Shown here piece by piece: positions 1-5,476 of a stretch of 6,406 nt of DNA. A program made the position numbers and the translations under genes. The stretch comes from Desulfosporosinus sp. (lineage in GTDB: Bacteria > Bacillota > Desulfitobacteriia > Desulfitobacteriales > Desulfitobacteriaceae). Location of the stretch: NCBI GenBank assembly GCA_003132105.1, contig PKWS01000111.1, forward strand, positions 3,695-10,100, given 5' to 3'. Position 1 is the stretch's first letter, and each line of letters opens with the position of its first letter. The notes beneath the pieces were generated by a model. The model did not search any database. It was given only the letters and a program-made list of their open reading frames with translations, and had not been told where the DNA came from.

Positions 1-690
1 TGGCTTTTTGGCTGGGAAGATCCAGGTTTGACATTTGACGTTGCTCTTCACATGGGTACTCTTTTGGCGGTGGTCCTGTATTTTTGGAAGGATTGGGTCA
101 GATTAGTTAAAGCGGCCCTGCGGAGTCAGGCGTCAGACGATAAGCGTATTTTCTGGTACTTAGTTGTGGCAACCATTCCTGGTGGATTGTTTGGCCTCGC
201 CCTGGAGAAAAAGGCGGAGACTACTTTTCGTGCCCCTTTGCTTATTGGAATTATGATGATTGCCATGGGGATCCTTCTTTATCTAGCAGACAGAAAACCT
301 CAACTTCGTAAGATGAATACAATGACGATGGCAGACTCGATTTGGATTGGTCTTTCACAAGCCTTGGCAATTATTCCTGGGGTATCTCGTTCTGGCAGTA
401 CAATGACAACTGCTCGTTTTTTGAATGTAACTAGGGAAGATGCTGCCCGCTTTTCTTTCCTCATGTCTACGCCAATTATTTTGGGCGCAGGAGTCCTGAA
501 ACTTCGGCATCTGACGATGGCTTCCATAAATCTACCTTTTTCAGTCGGCGTTATTTCAGCGTTTGTTGTTGGTATTTTAAGTATCTCGTTTTTACTACGG
601 TATTTAAAAACCAGCAACTTTGGCCTTTTCGTAGGATATCGTTTTATTATTGGGTTTATTGTTATAGGTCTAGTTTTAGTAGGACATTAA
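1..690 (+). CDS. uppP: Undecaprenyl-diphosphatase UppP/BacA, 5'-truncated by window edge
   Basis: Integral membrane enzyme that dephosphorylates undecaprenyl diphosphate to recycle the lipid carrier of cell-wall synthesis; in many bacteria it also confers bacitracin tolerance. The frame is open from base 1, and the residues before position 28 (WLFGWEDPG) already match the family, so the TTG at 28 is an internal codon and the real start lies off the left edge. About 229 residues are visible against a usual 265-285. The missing part holds the first catalytic motif (EGxTEFLPVSSTGH). The second signature, PGVSRSGS, is intact at bases 376-399, followed by the conserved ARF...A.RFSFLMSTPIILGAG stretch. 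Several hydrophobic helices follow and the C-terminus is normal. The gene ends in a strong terminator, so it is the last gene of its transcript. Family assignment is near certain. Confidence 0.95.
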   Translation, partial: WLFGWEDPGLTFDVALHMGTLLAVVLYFWKDWVRLVKAALRSQASDDKRIFWYLVVATIPGGLFGLALEKKAETTFRAPLLIGIMMIAMGILLYLADRKPQLRKMNTMTMADSIWIGLSQALAIIPGVSRSGSTMTTARFLNVTREDAARFSFLMSTPIILGAGVLKLRHLTMASINLPFSVGVISAFVVGILSISFLLRYLKTSNFGLFVGYRFIIGFIVIGLVLVGH

Positions 691-705
691 ACAGGGTTGT
701 TTACT

Positions 706-748
706 TCCCTCCGTTGTTCAAAATAGAGTAACAACGGAGGGATTTTTT
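706..748 (+). terminator. Rho-independent terminator of uppP
   Basis: A perfect 13-bp stem pairs 706-718 with 730-742 around an 11-nt loop. Six T residues follow immediately (743-748). It starts 16 bases after the uppP stop codon. Confidence 0.93.
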
Positions 749-776
749 GTTTAAAATTAGTGAAGCAATTTTGTGT

Positions 777-793
777 AAACTAAGGCTTAGTTT
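777..793. promoter_or_regulatory. 17-bp perfect dyad, candidate operator
   Basis: AAACTAAGGCTTAGTTT is an 8-bp inverted repeat around one central G. It lies about 75 bases upstream of the GTG start at 867. It exactly fills the 17-base gap between a weak -35-like TTGTGT (771-776) and a weak -10-like TATTCG (794-799); each hexamer matches only 3 of 6 consensus bases. The dyad itself is certain. That it is an operator, and that these hexamers are the promoter, is inference. It could instead be part of a downstream promoter that I cannot locate. Confidence 0.4.
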
Positions 794-852
794 TATTCGA
801 ATGTGTCATGATATCCTCTCTTAGCGCGTAAACATGCTTATGGAGAAAAGCT

Positions 853-860
853 AAGGGAGG
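853..860 (+). promoter_or_regulatory. Ribosome binding site fixing the GTG start at 867
   Basis: AAGGGAGG sits six bases upstream of GTG 867. The ATG two bases earlier (865) runs straight into a TGA, so the GTG is the usable start. Confidence 0.85.
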
Positions 861-866
861 TTCAAT

Positions 867-2117
867 GTGAGTATAACCTGGAACATGATCTGGGAAGCTC
901 ATCCTGACTTATTTATAGCTAGGAACATGCTAGAATGCCCAGAGGACAAAAAAAAGGAAAACCGTCTCTCCCCACTGTTTGACTATTTCATGGGCGGCGA
1001 GACGACTTTGAGAGTCGGTATCATTGCCAGCTCTTCTATTATGCACGAAGAAGAATTCCTTCTAGCCGGTGTATTATGGGGGAATCGGCTTAGTAATGGC
1101 GCTAAGACTGTGATTTATTTCGTAGCTCCTAATTTTTCATCAGCTTTTTTAAATGTAATTTCTAAGATAGGGGAAAATATCTCTGCTAGGGCAGTTTACT
1201 GGCGTGAAAAACTTACACCGAGTTTATACCTTATTCCGGAAGAACATCAAAGTAGCCAGTCACGCTACGCCCTGGGGGAAGAACGTCCGGATTTCAAACG
1301 CTGGGGACAAAGTTTAAATCCAGTCGCTCAGCAACAACTAAGGATTGTGAGCACGTTCTTTGATAGTTTATCGTGTCGACGCATCCGCATAGAAATAAAA
1401 CCCCAGCACATTGCGTTCCTTTGGGGAAATTTTGAGATTGCCGAAGTGCGTCGTAAGGGTAAGAAATTTGAACTGAATAGCAAAGTAAAGTGGCTTAAGA
1501 ATAGCGAACAAATATCGAAGTGTCAAAAACAGGGGTGGGTGGATGCTTCAGGCTCACTTAATTCAGAATTTTGTACAGTCATTCTGAAGATCCTTGACTA
1601 CCTTGAATCCCTTGAGAAAGAGGGCAAACTTCGCACTCAAGATCTCCTTGCTTTATGGCTTCATCAGGGAGAAGGGGTTTTCAAATCGCTCTGGGGAAGT
1701 CCTTGGCCTTGGCCCTGGCTTCCTAAAGAACGTAGTGAAAATTTAGTGCTCGAACTGGAAGAATGGTATTTCTTTCAAGGCAATGGACAATTAAGTGTCA
1801 TATGCCCGATATTCGAAAAGCCGCTGTTGAAAGCGTCTCAAAGTATTCTGTTGTCATGTGTGTTAGAAAAGAGTCTCCTTTTAGCCTGTGCTAAAGATGC
1901 ACAGGGAAATTCATTAGTTTGGGATGGCCGAGTACATTGGCTTACTACACTTGGCATGGAGGAAGACCTTCGGCGTTGGTATTGTTGGTTAAATGATATG
2001 GATAAGTTCCCGATCTGGACATTACCAGAAAATTGGCAGGACAAAGGAATTTATGAGCTTAATTGTCGAACTCTTTTGAACCATTCACTAATGCAGAAGG
2101 CTATTCGTGAACTTTAA
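867..2117 (+). CDS. Hypothetical protein, 416 aa, soluble, Trp-rich; function unknown
   Basis: I do not recognise this family. The protein has no signal peptide and no membrane helix, so it is probably cytoplasmic. Residues about 48-125 alternate predicted strands and helices in an alpha/beta pattern (RVGIIASSS at 49-57, KTVIYFVAPNF at 80-90, SARAVYWREK at 106-115). The order of an acidic helix (E61-E63), a strand and YWREK loosely recalls nuclease-like folds, but no catalytic motif is convincing. The middle (about 150-225) is basic (RRIRIEIK 171-178; VRRKGKK 194-200). A Trp/Pro cluster, SLWGSPWPWPWLP, occupies about 274-286, and a helical Trp-rich region with WYCWLND follows at 371-377. Start is GTG with a strong RBS. 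No terminator follows, so transcription could continue into the acetyltransferase 121 bases downstream. The gene is real by its RBS, length and codon use; the function is open. Confidence 0.85.
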   Translation: MSITWNMIWEAHPDLFIARNMLECPEDKKKENRLSPLFDYFMGGETTLRVGIIASSSIMHEEEFLLAGVLWGNRLSNGAKTVIYFVAPNFSSAFLNVISKIGENISARAVYWREKLTPSLYLIPEEHQSSQSRYALGEERPDFKRWGQSLNPVAQQQLRIVSTFFDSLSCRRIRIEIKPQHIAFLWGNFEIAEVRRKGKKFELNSKVKWLKNSEQISKCQKQGWVDASGSLNSEFCTVILKILDYLESLEKEGKLRTQDLLALWLHQGEGVFKSLWGSPWPWPWLPKERSENLVLELEEWYFFQGNGQLSVICPIFEKPLLKASQSILLSCVLEKSLLLACAKDAQGNSLVWDGRVHWLTTLGMEEDLRRWYCWLNDMDKFPIWTLPENWQDKGIYELNCRTLLNHSLMQKAIREL

Positions 2118-2201
2118 CAAACAGGGTAAATCAATCATCGCTTCTGTTCCGGCAGGGTGTATAGATTCGGAAAAAAAGAAGATGCAATAATATAATATAT
2201 G

Positions 2202-2217
2202 TTGTATAATTATGCAA
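2202..2217. promoter_or_regulatory. ARG box (ArgR/AhrC operator) overlapping a -10 hexamer
   Basis: TTGTATAATTATGCAA is a 16-bp palindrome with one mismatched pair. Its core matches the known ARG-box core TGAATWWWWATTCA at 12 of 14 positions. A perfect -10 hexamer, TATAAT (2205-2210), lies inside it, so a bound repressor would cover the promoter. A weaker second box may lie just upstream (about 2181-2198, beginning GATGCAATAA), as paired ARG boxes often do. No clear -35 is visible; 2182-2187 (ATGCAA) fits with 17-base spacing but matches poorly. It lies 22-37 bases ahead of the ATG of an arginine-pathway acetyltransferase, which supports the call. Confidence 0.65.
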
Positions 2218-2238
2218 ACCATAAAAGGAGAAAAATAG

Positions 2239-2691
2239 ATGAAATTGCGTAAGGCTCGTATATCAGATGTTGAAGAGATGATGTTGTTGATTAATAGTAA
2301 TGCAGAACAAGGACTCATGCTTCCCCGATCAAGAAATATGCTATATGAAAATATACGCGAGTTCCTGCTAGCGGAAGTAGATGCCCAATTGGTGGGGGTT
2401 GCTTCACTCCATATCCTTTGGAGTGACTTAGCAGAAATACGGGCATTGGCAGTTTCTAGCGAACATAAACGAAGAGGGATCGGTTCACAGATAGTTAAAG
2501 CACTTGAAGAAGAAGCTCGGGAACTGGGCTGTTCGAAGCTTTTTGCATTGACTTATCAGCCTGAATTCTTTAAATATTGTGGTTACGAAGAGGTCAGTAA
2601 AGACAAAATGCCACAAAAAGTTTGGACAGAGTGTATTAATTGTATCAAGTTCCCCAATTGTGATGAGATAGCTGTGAGCCGTACCCTTTAA
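2239..2691 (+). CDS. argA: GNAT acetyltransferase, probable N-acetylglutamate synthase (short ArgA type)
   Basis: A 150-aa single-domain GNAT protein that should transfer acetyl from acetyl-CoA to L-glutamate, the first step of arginine synthesis. The N-terminal strand KLRKARISDVEEM and the segment GLMLPRSRNMLYENIREFLL (25-44) are typical of short clostridial ArgA-like enzymes that lack the amino-acid-kinase domain. Motif A, EIRALAV...HKRRGIGSQIVKAL (66-89), holds the acetyl-CoA pyrophosphate loop RRGIGS (78-83). The C-terminal signature ALTYQPEFFKYCGY (103-116) is present, as is KVWTECINCIKFPNCDEIA with Cys132, Cys135 and Cys141, a Cys pattern I associate with this subfamily. The RBS AAAAGGAG is 8 bases before the ATG. 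An ARG box covers the promoter, which supports the pathway. Enzyme specificity within GNAT proteins is an inference; a general amino-acid acetyltransferase is the alternative. Confidence 0.8.
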   Translation: MKLRKARISDVEEMMLLINSNAEQGLMLPRSRNMLYENIREFLLAEVDAQLVGVASLHILWSDLAEIRALAVSSEHKRRGIGSQIVKALEEEARELGCSKLFALTYQPEFFKYCGYEEVSKDKMPQKVWTECINCIKFPNCDEIAVSRTL

Positions 2692-2786
2692 TTGCATTGG
2701 CACTGACAGCCATTCGGGCCTTACAGCGATATCAACGTTTGCACAAGGCATCATTTTTTTAGGTGAAAAGAGGATAGTAAAAATAT
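2692..2786. other. Spacer between convergent genes, nothing coding
   Basis: This is the 3' flank of argA. It holds a T7 run at 2754-2760 preceded only by weak pairing (TTGC...GCA), so I do not call a terminator there. No ORF with an RBS is present. Confidence 0.5.
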
Positions 2787-2827
2787 ACCCCCAAACACTA
2801 ATCGCTGAACGCAAAGTGTTTGGGGGT
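2778..2827 (-). terminator. Terminator of the 73-aa minus-strand gene, possibly bidirectional
   Basis: A perfect 13-bp stem pairs 2787-2799 with 2815-2827 around a 15-nt loop. Read on the minus strand it begins 7 bases after the stop at 2835 and is followed by ATATTTTTAC, a usable U-tract. On the plus strand it lies about 95 bases after argA but is followed only by TATTCATTC, so termination in that direction would be weaker. Confidence 0.8.
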
Positions 2828-2834
2828 TATTCAT

Positions 2835-3056
2835 TCATATAGCTTGTTTTTGAGAACAAAGAATATGGTGTTGAGGATTTATAAGTTTCGTCTCTGCCTG
2901 CTGTTTTAGAATCGTATGGAGAAAATCCCATTGTAAGTCGAGATAGGCGTTGGTCGTCTCATGTTCACTAAAACCTTTGGATTGGAGATAGTCACGAGAG
3001 GATGTCTCGAAATCTCGTATAAATACCAGAATATCTTCACCATGAGTTGACAGCAT
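2835..3056 (-). CDS. Hypothetical protein, 73 aa
   Basis: A small acidic, probably helical, soluble protein that I cannot assign. The segment ILVFIRDFETSSRDYLQSKG (9-28) leads into FSEHETTNAYLDLQWDFLH (29-47), predicted as amphipathic helices. No signal peptide or membrane segment is present. One Cys and a His pair (QHHILC, 62-67) lie near the C-terminus without a metal-binding pattern. The start is well supported: GGAGG (3068-3064) stands 7 bases before the ATG, and a terminator follows the stop. An overlapping frame (2906-3142) lacks an RBS and is rejected. It lies 148 bases downstream of the TPR gene on the same strand, so the two may share a transcript, although a TATAAT at 3133-3128 suggests its own promoter. 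Confidence 0.75.
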   Translation of the reverse strand: MLSTHGEDILVFIRDFETSSRDYLQSKGFSEHETTNAYLDLQWDFLHTILKQQAETKLINPQHHILCSQKQAI

Positions 3057-3127
3057 TTTTCACCCTCCATTCGAGAACTTGAGTTAAGTATCGTCCTATT
3101 TTGCAAATATATACTGGCTTTATCCTT

Positions 3128-3133
3128 ATTATA
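3128..3133 (-). promoter_or_regulatory. Possible -10 box for the 73-aa gene
   Basis: The minus strand reads a perfect TATAAT about 70 bases ahead of the ATG. The hexamer 17 bases upstream (CAGGTT) is a poor -35, so this is a weak call. Confidence 0.25.
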
Positions 3134-3170
3134 GAGAATCATCGTTGTGAAACCTGTTGGAATATGGAGC

Positions 3171-3184
3171 TAATCCATGGATTA
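3171..3184. repeat. 14-bp perfect palindrome
   Basis: TAATCCATGGATTA is a loop-free dyad in the spacer between the TPR gene and the 73-aa gene. It is not followed by a T-run on either strand and so is not a terminator. It may be an operator for the 73-aa gene, about 115 bases upstream of its start, or it may be chance. Confidence 0.3.
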
Positions 3185-3204
3185 AAAGAAGAAAGATTGG
3201 TGAA

Positions 3205-3984
3205 CTAAGAAGATATATTTGTTTTTCTTGCATTATAGATAGCTGCATGCGGGCAGTGACGCCAAAGTGAGAGGTCAAAAAGAAGTAGGTTTCCAGCTCG
3301 GTACTGTCGTTTGGCATTTGGTAAATCTTCAAGAAGATAATAGCAATCAGCTAGTGTGTGATGAATACTGGCCATATAGCTAAGAGTGAGGAGCTTTTGA
3401 GTAAACCAATGGGCTCCACTATGAGGAAAACCATTTTGTTTAGCGAGGCGTAAACTCCGTTCGTACATCTTTGCGGCTTCTGGGATTTTGCCGATGTGTT
3501 TAAGAACATGACCTTGTGTTGCAAGCAGAAGTGGGTCGACTAAAGCAAAGGGATTATCGCGCAAAATATAGAGTGCTCGTTTCGCCTTGCCTTCTTTAAG
3601 AAGTATGTCTCCCAGTGTGGCGGAAAGCAACGGATCATGGCTTGGTAGGAATTTTTCCAGTAACGATATGGCTTGAGTTGATTCATGAAAGTAGTAATAA
3701 AGTTGGCATGCAAAACGAGCAATTGACACAGGACTGGTGTCTTGTGAAATTTCATGAGCCATTCTTTGAGCGGTAATATTCTTGGCAGGAGGGGCAAAGG
3801 TCTTTTTCTTAAGCATAGCGATATAGGAAATGCTAAGGCCCACTCCTAGAATAAAGAGAGCGTAATCTAAGTTCAAAAGCCAAAAGGTGATTGCGCAGGC
3901 AACCGTTGTAAACGTCGCTAAGAACATGAAGTAATATATTTTTTGAACATAAAGGATTTCTGGATCGAATTGAACTCTTTGCAT
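3205..3984 (-). CDS. Membrane-anchored TPR-repeat protein, 259 aa
   Basis: Two closely spaced hydrophobic helices at about residues 16-38 and 41-58 form an N-terminal hairpin anchor, followed by a basic KKK (59-61). The rest is helical with tetratricopeptide-like repeats. The clearest are 153-186 (LLATQGHVLKHIGKIPEAAKMYERS, with the A/G, Y and A positions of the TPR consensus) and about 206-238 (HHTLADCYYLLEDLPNAKRQYRAG). Weaker repeats lie at about 86-118 and 119-150. The TPR part is likely cytosolic by the positive-inside rule. Such proteins are scaffolds; the partner cannot be read from the sequence. Start: ATG preceded by GGGGGGA at 5-6 bases. A TATTAT -10-like box (4044-4039, minus) lies about 55 bases upstream without a clear -35. 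Transcription is opposite to all neighbouring protein genes except the 73-aa gene downstream. Confidence 0.85.
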   Translation of the reverse strand: MQRVQFDPEILYVQKIYYFMFLATFTTVACAITFWLLNLDYALFILGVGLSISYIAMLKKKTFAPPAKNITAQRMAHEISQDTSPVSIARFACQLYYYFHESTQAISLLEKFLPSHDPLLSATLGDILLKEGKAKRALYILRDNPFALVDPLLLATQGHVLKHIGKIPEAAKMYERSLRLAKQNGFPHSGAHWFTQKLLTLSYMASIHHTLADCYYLLEDLPNAKRQYRAGNLLLFDLSLWRHCPHAAIYNARKTNISS

Positions 3985-4095
3985 TCCATCCCCCCATTCA
4001 TTGTTACGACGGAAAGGAGGAAATTAGAACATAGACGCATAATATCAGGGGGACTGCTATAGACGACTTGAGCCATATTCAGTAATGTTAGATAT

Positions 4096-4137
4096 AAGAA
4101 AAAGGGCTTCGGTAGAATTAATACTACCGAAACCCTT
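4096..4137 (-). terminator. Terminator of tRNA-Ala
   Basis: Arms 4102-4115 and 4124-4137 form a 14-bp stem. On the minus strand the one non-identical position becomes a G-U pair, while on the plus strand it is a C-A mismatch. The minus-strand tail reads TTTTTCTTATATC. It begins 17 bases after the encoded CCA of the tRNA. Confidence 0.85.
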
Positions 4138-4154
4138 GCTATTGATCGTTTGAA

Positions 4155-4230
4155 TGGTGGAGGTAAGCGGGATCGAACCGCTGGCCTCTAAAATGCGAAT
4201 CTAGCGCTCTCCCAGCTGAGCTATACCCCC
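4155..4230 (-). tRNA. tRNA-Ala, anticodon CGC
   Basis: A full 76-nt cloverleaf on the minus strand, with CCA encoded. The acceptor GGGGGUA pairs with UACCUCC and includes the G3-U70 wobble, the identity element for alanyl-tRNA synthetase. The D stem is GCUC/GAGC. The anticodon stem CUAGA/UUUAG (one G-U pair) carries the loop UUCGCAU, giving anticodon CGC at positions 34-36, which reads codon GCG. The T arm is AGCGG-UUCGAUC-CCGCU. The discriminator base is A. The alanine identity is therefore supported twice, by the anticodon and by G3-U70. It is flanked by its own promoter and terminator as a single-gene unit. Confidence 0.97.
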
Positions 4231-4241
4231 AACTAGTATTT

Positions 4242-4269
4242 ATTATATTCCACTGAACTTAGATTGCAA
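4242..4269 (-). promoter_or_regulatory. Promoter of tRNA-Ala
   Basis: The minus strand reads TTGCAA (4269-4264), 16 bases, then a perfect TATAAT (4247-4242). The -10 ends 11 bases before the first tRNA base, which leaves the very short leader usual for stable RNA genes. The TTGCAA hexamer is its own reverse complement and could serve a plus-strand promoter as well. Confidence 0.7.
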
Positions 4270-4299
4270 GTTTATTTCAATTTTGTTTAGAGAGATATT

Positions 4300-4585
4300 G
4301 TTGTTCCCATTCACATAGCTCTGGTTTCGACAGCTACTCTTATAACAACATTAGTGGAAACGATGGCAACTCTTGTAAGGCAATGTGTTGCCCGAAACCT
4401 AGCGAAATCGCGTTAAGAAGAAAGGGGAGGCACAGTAACGTAACTGCCCTCCTAATGCGTCTGTAGCTTGATAGAGAGGGATTATCTCAGTACTGCACCT
4501 CTATTGTGAACAGAGTGGTTCGTCGCTTGTCTGAGAACTGTTAATGAGCCTCAAGGGACGACTATCCCATGGGGCCTTCTTTTTC
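4300..4585 (+). ncRNA. Candidate structured RNA of unknown class (about 270 nt)
   Basis: This island is about 47% GC, against about 26% before and 31% after (my count), and no reading frame has a convincing RBS. By hand it folds as follows. Outer helix 4306-4310/4569-4573. Helix 4315-4318/4562-4565, abutting without gaps both helix 4319-4323/4511-4515 and stem 4520-4529/4552-4561 (5+4 bp with one G-G mismatch); this makes a three-way junction with only four unpaired bases, 4516-4519. Inside are GUUUCG 4324-4329/CGAAAC 4393-4398; a UGUG-loop hairpin 4379-4392; hairpins 4402-4411 and 4426-4452 (9 bp); and 4471-4476/4499-4504. AGCUAC 4332-4337 could pair with GUAGCU 4463-4468 as a pseudoknot. 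A T-rich run (4577-4584) follows the closing helix. Only a weak -10 (TATTGT, 4296-4301) is visible. The minus strand is not excluded, but no T-tract lies on that side. It may be a stand-alone RNA or a long leader of the HAD gene. Confidence 0.5.
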
Positions 4586-4611
4586 ATACTTTATAGATTA
4601 GGGAATATAAA
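4583..4611 (+). promoter_or_regulatory. Possible promoter of the HAD gene
   Basis: TTCATA (4 of 6 to the -35 consensus), 17 bases, TATAAA (5 of 6 to the -10). It would start transcription near 4618 and leave a leader of about 110 bases. Confidence 0.4.
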
Positions 4612-4617
4612 TTTAAT

Positions 4618-4727
4618 GGAACATCTCAAACACTAGGAGGAAATCGTAAGAAAAAGGAGAATAATATAGGACAGAACAGAACATTTAATCGTTCTGTGTA
4701 TAAGACCTCGATTAGGAGGAAACAATC
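4618..4727 (+). other. Leader of the HAD gene with duplicated SD-like motif and a hairpin
   Basis: AT-rich leader. It carries an orphan AGGAGG (4635-4640) with no ATG, GTG or TTG at a usable distance, an AAGGAG (4654-4659), then the real RBS. The orphan and real sites share the context TAGGAGGAAA followed by ATC. ACAGAAC (4676-4682) and GTTCTGT (4691-4697) form a perfect 7-bp hairpin with an 8-nt loop, 16 bases ahead of the real RBS. No T-box, LexA (GAAC-N4-GTTC) or known riboswitch signature is visible. Confidence 0.4.
4714..4719 (+). promoter_or_regulatory. Ribosome binding site fixing the TTG start at 4728
   Basis: AGGAGG stands 8 bases before TTG 4728. No ATG or GTG lies nearby in frame, and the TTG puts the HAD nucleophile motif at the expected residues 7-12, so the TTG start is secure. 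Confidence 0.9.
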
Positions 4728-5420
4728 TTGATCCAAGCCATTCTCTTTGACCTTAATGGAACGCTGCTAAATGTTGACACGACCGATTTCATGCGCAATT
4801 ACCTTGGAATCTTGGCCCCTCGCTTTGCGCATCTTATTTCACCTGATAAGTTTTCCAAACAACTGATAAAGTCGTTGGAAATTTCGGAAAGTGATCCTAA
4901 ACCTGGGCAGACAAATATGCAGACGTTCTACGATGACTTTAGTAAAGCTACGGGGCATTCCTTTCTCACAATGCGACCAATTTTCGAGGAGTTTTATGAA
5001 TCCGATTTCCCCGCATTACGGTGTCTGGTTCAGGCCATTCCTCAAGGGGCTAAAGTGGTTGAATATGCTATTCAACAGGGCTTTTTAACTGCTGTTGCCT
5101 CCAATCCAGTGCTACCATTAAGTGCCATGCAGGAAAATGTGCGCTGGACTGGGCTTACGCCAGAACATTTTAAGATTATTCCTGCCTTGGATAATTTTCA
5201 TTTTTTTAAATCCCAACTTGGATTTTTTAAAGAAGTTGCTGAAAGTGTTGGAGTTCAACCAGAAAGCTGTTTATTAGTCAGTGGGCAGACGCAAGACATA
5301 ATCTGTCGAGAACTGGGAATGAAGATGTTTTTCGTTGGATCAGTAGGCTCAGAGGAGCATACTGATTACGCAGGTGATCTTGACGATCTCTTCCGTTTAA
5401 TTAGTCAAGGGAATTTATAA
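4728..5420 (+). CDS. HAD-superfamily hydrolase-like protein, 230 aa, with altered active site
   Basis: A haloacid-dehalogenase-fold protein, normally a cytosolic Mg-dependent phosphatase. Motif I is FDLNGTLL (7-14): the nucleophile Asp8 is present, but the usual second Asp (DxD) is Asn10. A helical cap covers about 15-95. Motif II is AVASNP (122-127) with Ser125. Motif III is probably Lys161 (FFKSQLGFF). Motif IV reads VSGQTQDI (184-191): Asp190 is kept, but the first acid of the usual GDxxxxD is Gly186. Length and order are normal for a cap-type HAD. With Asn10 the general acid/base is missing and, with Gly186, one metal contact, so classic phosphatase activity is doubtful. It may use another chemistry, bind without catalysis, or be specialised. 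Substrate unknown. The gene ends 68 bases before a strong terminator. Confidence 0.85.
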   Translation: MIQAILFDLNGTLLNVDTTDFMRNYLGILAPRFAHLISPDKFSKQLIKSLEISESDPKPGQTNMQTFYDDFSKATGHSFLTMRPIFEEFYESDFPALRCLVQAIPQGAKVVEYAIQQGFLTAVASNPVLPLSAMQENVRWTGLTPEHFKIIPALDNFHFFKSQLGFFKEVAESVGVQPESCLLVSGQTQDIICRELGMKMFFVGSVGSEEHTDYAGDLDDLFRLISQGNL

Positions 5421-5476
5421 TACCAAGACAGAAAGTATAAGTTTTGGGTGGGATAGTGCAACCAGAGACTTCCACA

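Noticed and set aside
2063..2070. Perfect Spo0A-type box TTGTCGAA.
   Set aside because: Lies inside the 416-aa coding region, about 170 bases from the next start; an 8-base match is expected by chance.
2906..3142. 78-aa minus-strand frame overlapping the 73-aa gene.
   Set aside because: No RBS at its start, and it shares the region with a frame that has a strong RBS and terminator.
4012..4021. Plus-strand GAAAGGAGGA, a strong Shine-Dalgarno-like site.
   Set aside because: No start codon or ORF follows; it lies in the upstream region of the minus-strand TPR gene.
4319..4335. tmRNA (ssrA) 5' end: CTCTGGTTTCGACAG resembles the start of tmRNA genes, and GTCTGAGAAC at 4529-4538 also recalls a Bacillus tmRNA segment.
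   Set aside because: No tag reading frame ending in ALAA, no T-arm (GGTTCGAnnCC) and no CCA end within range. The GUUUCG segment pairs better with CGAAAC 4393-4398.
4363..4416. 17-codon ORF (ATG to TAA) inside the structured RNA island.
   Set aside because: No ribosome binding site ahead of the ATG, and the bases are used by the predicted helices.
4676..4697. LexA/DinR-like GAAC...GTTC pair.
   Set aside because: The spacing is eight bases instead of the four in the Firmicute LexA box.
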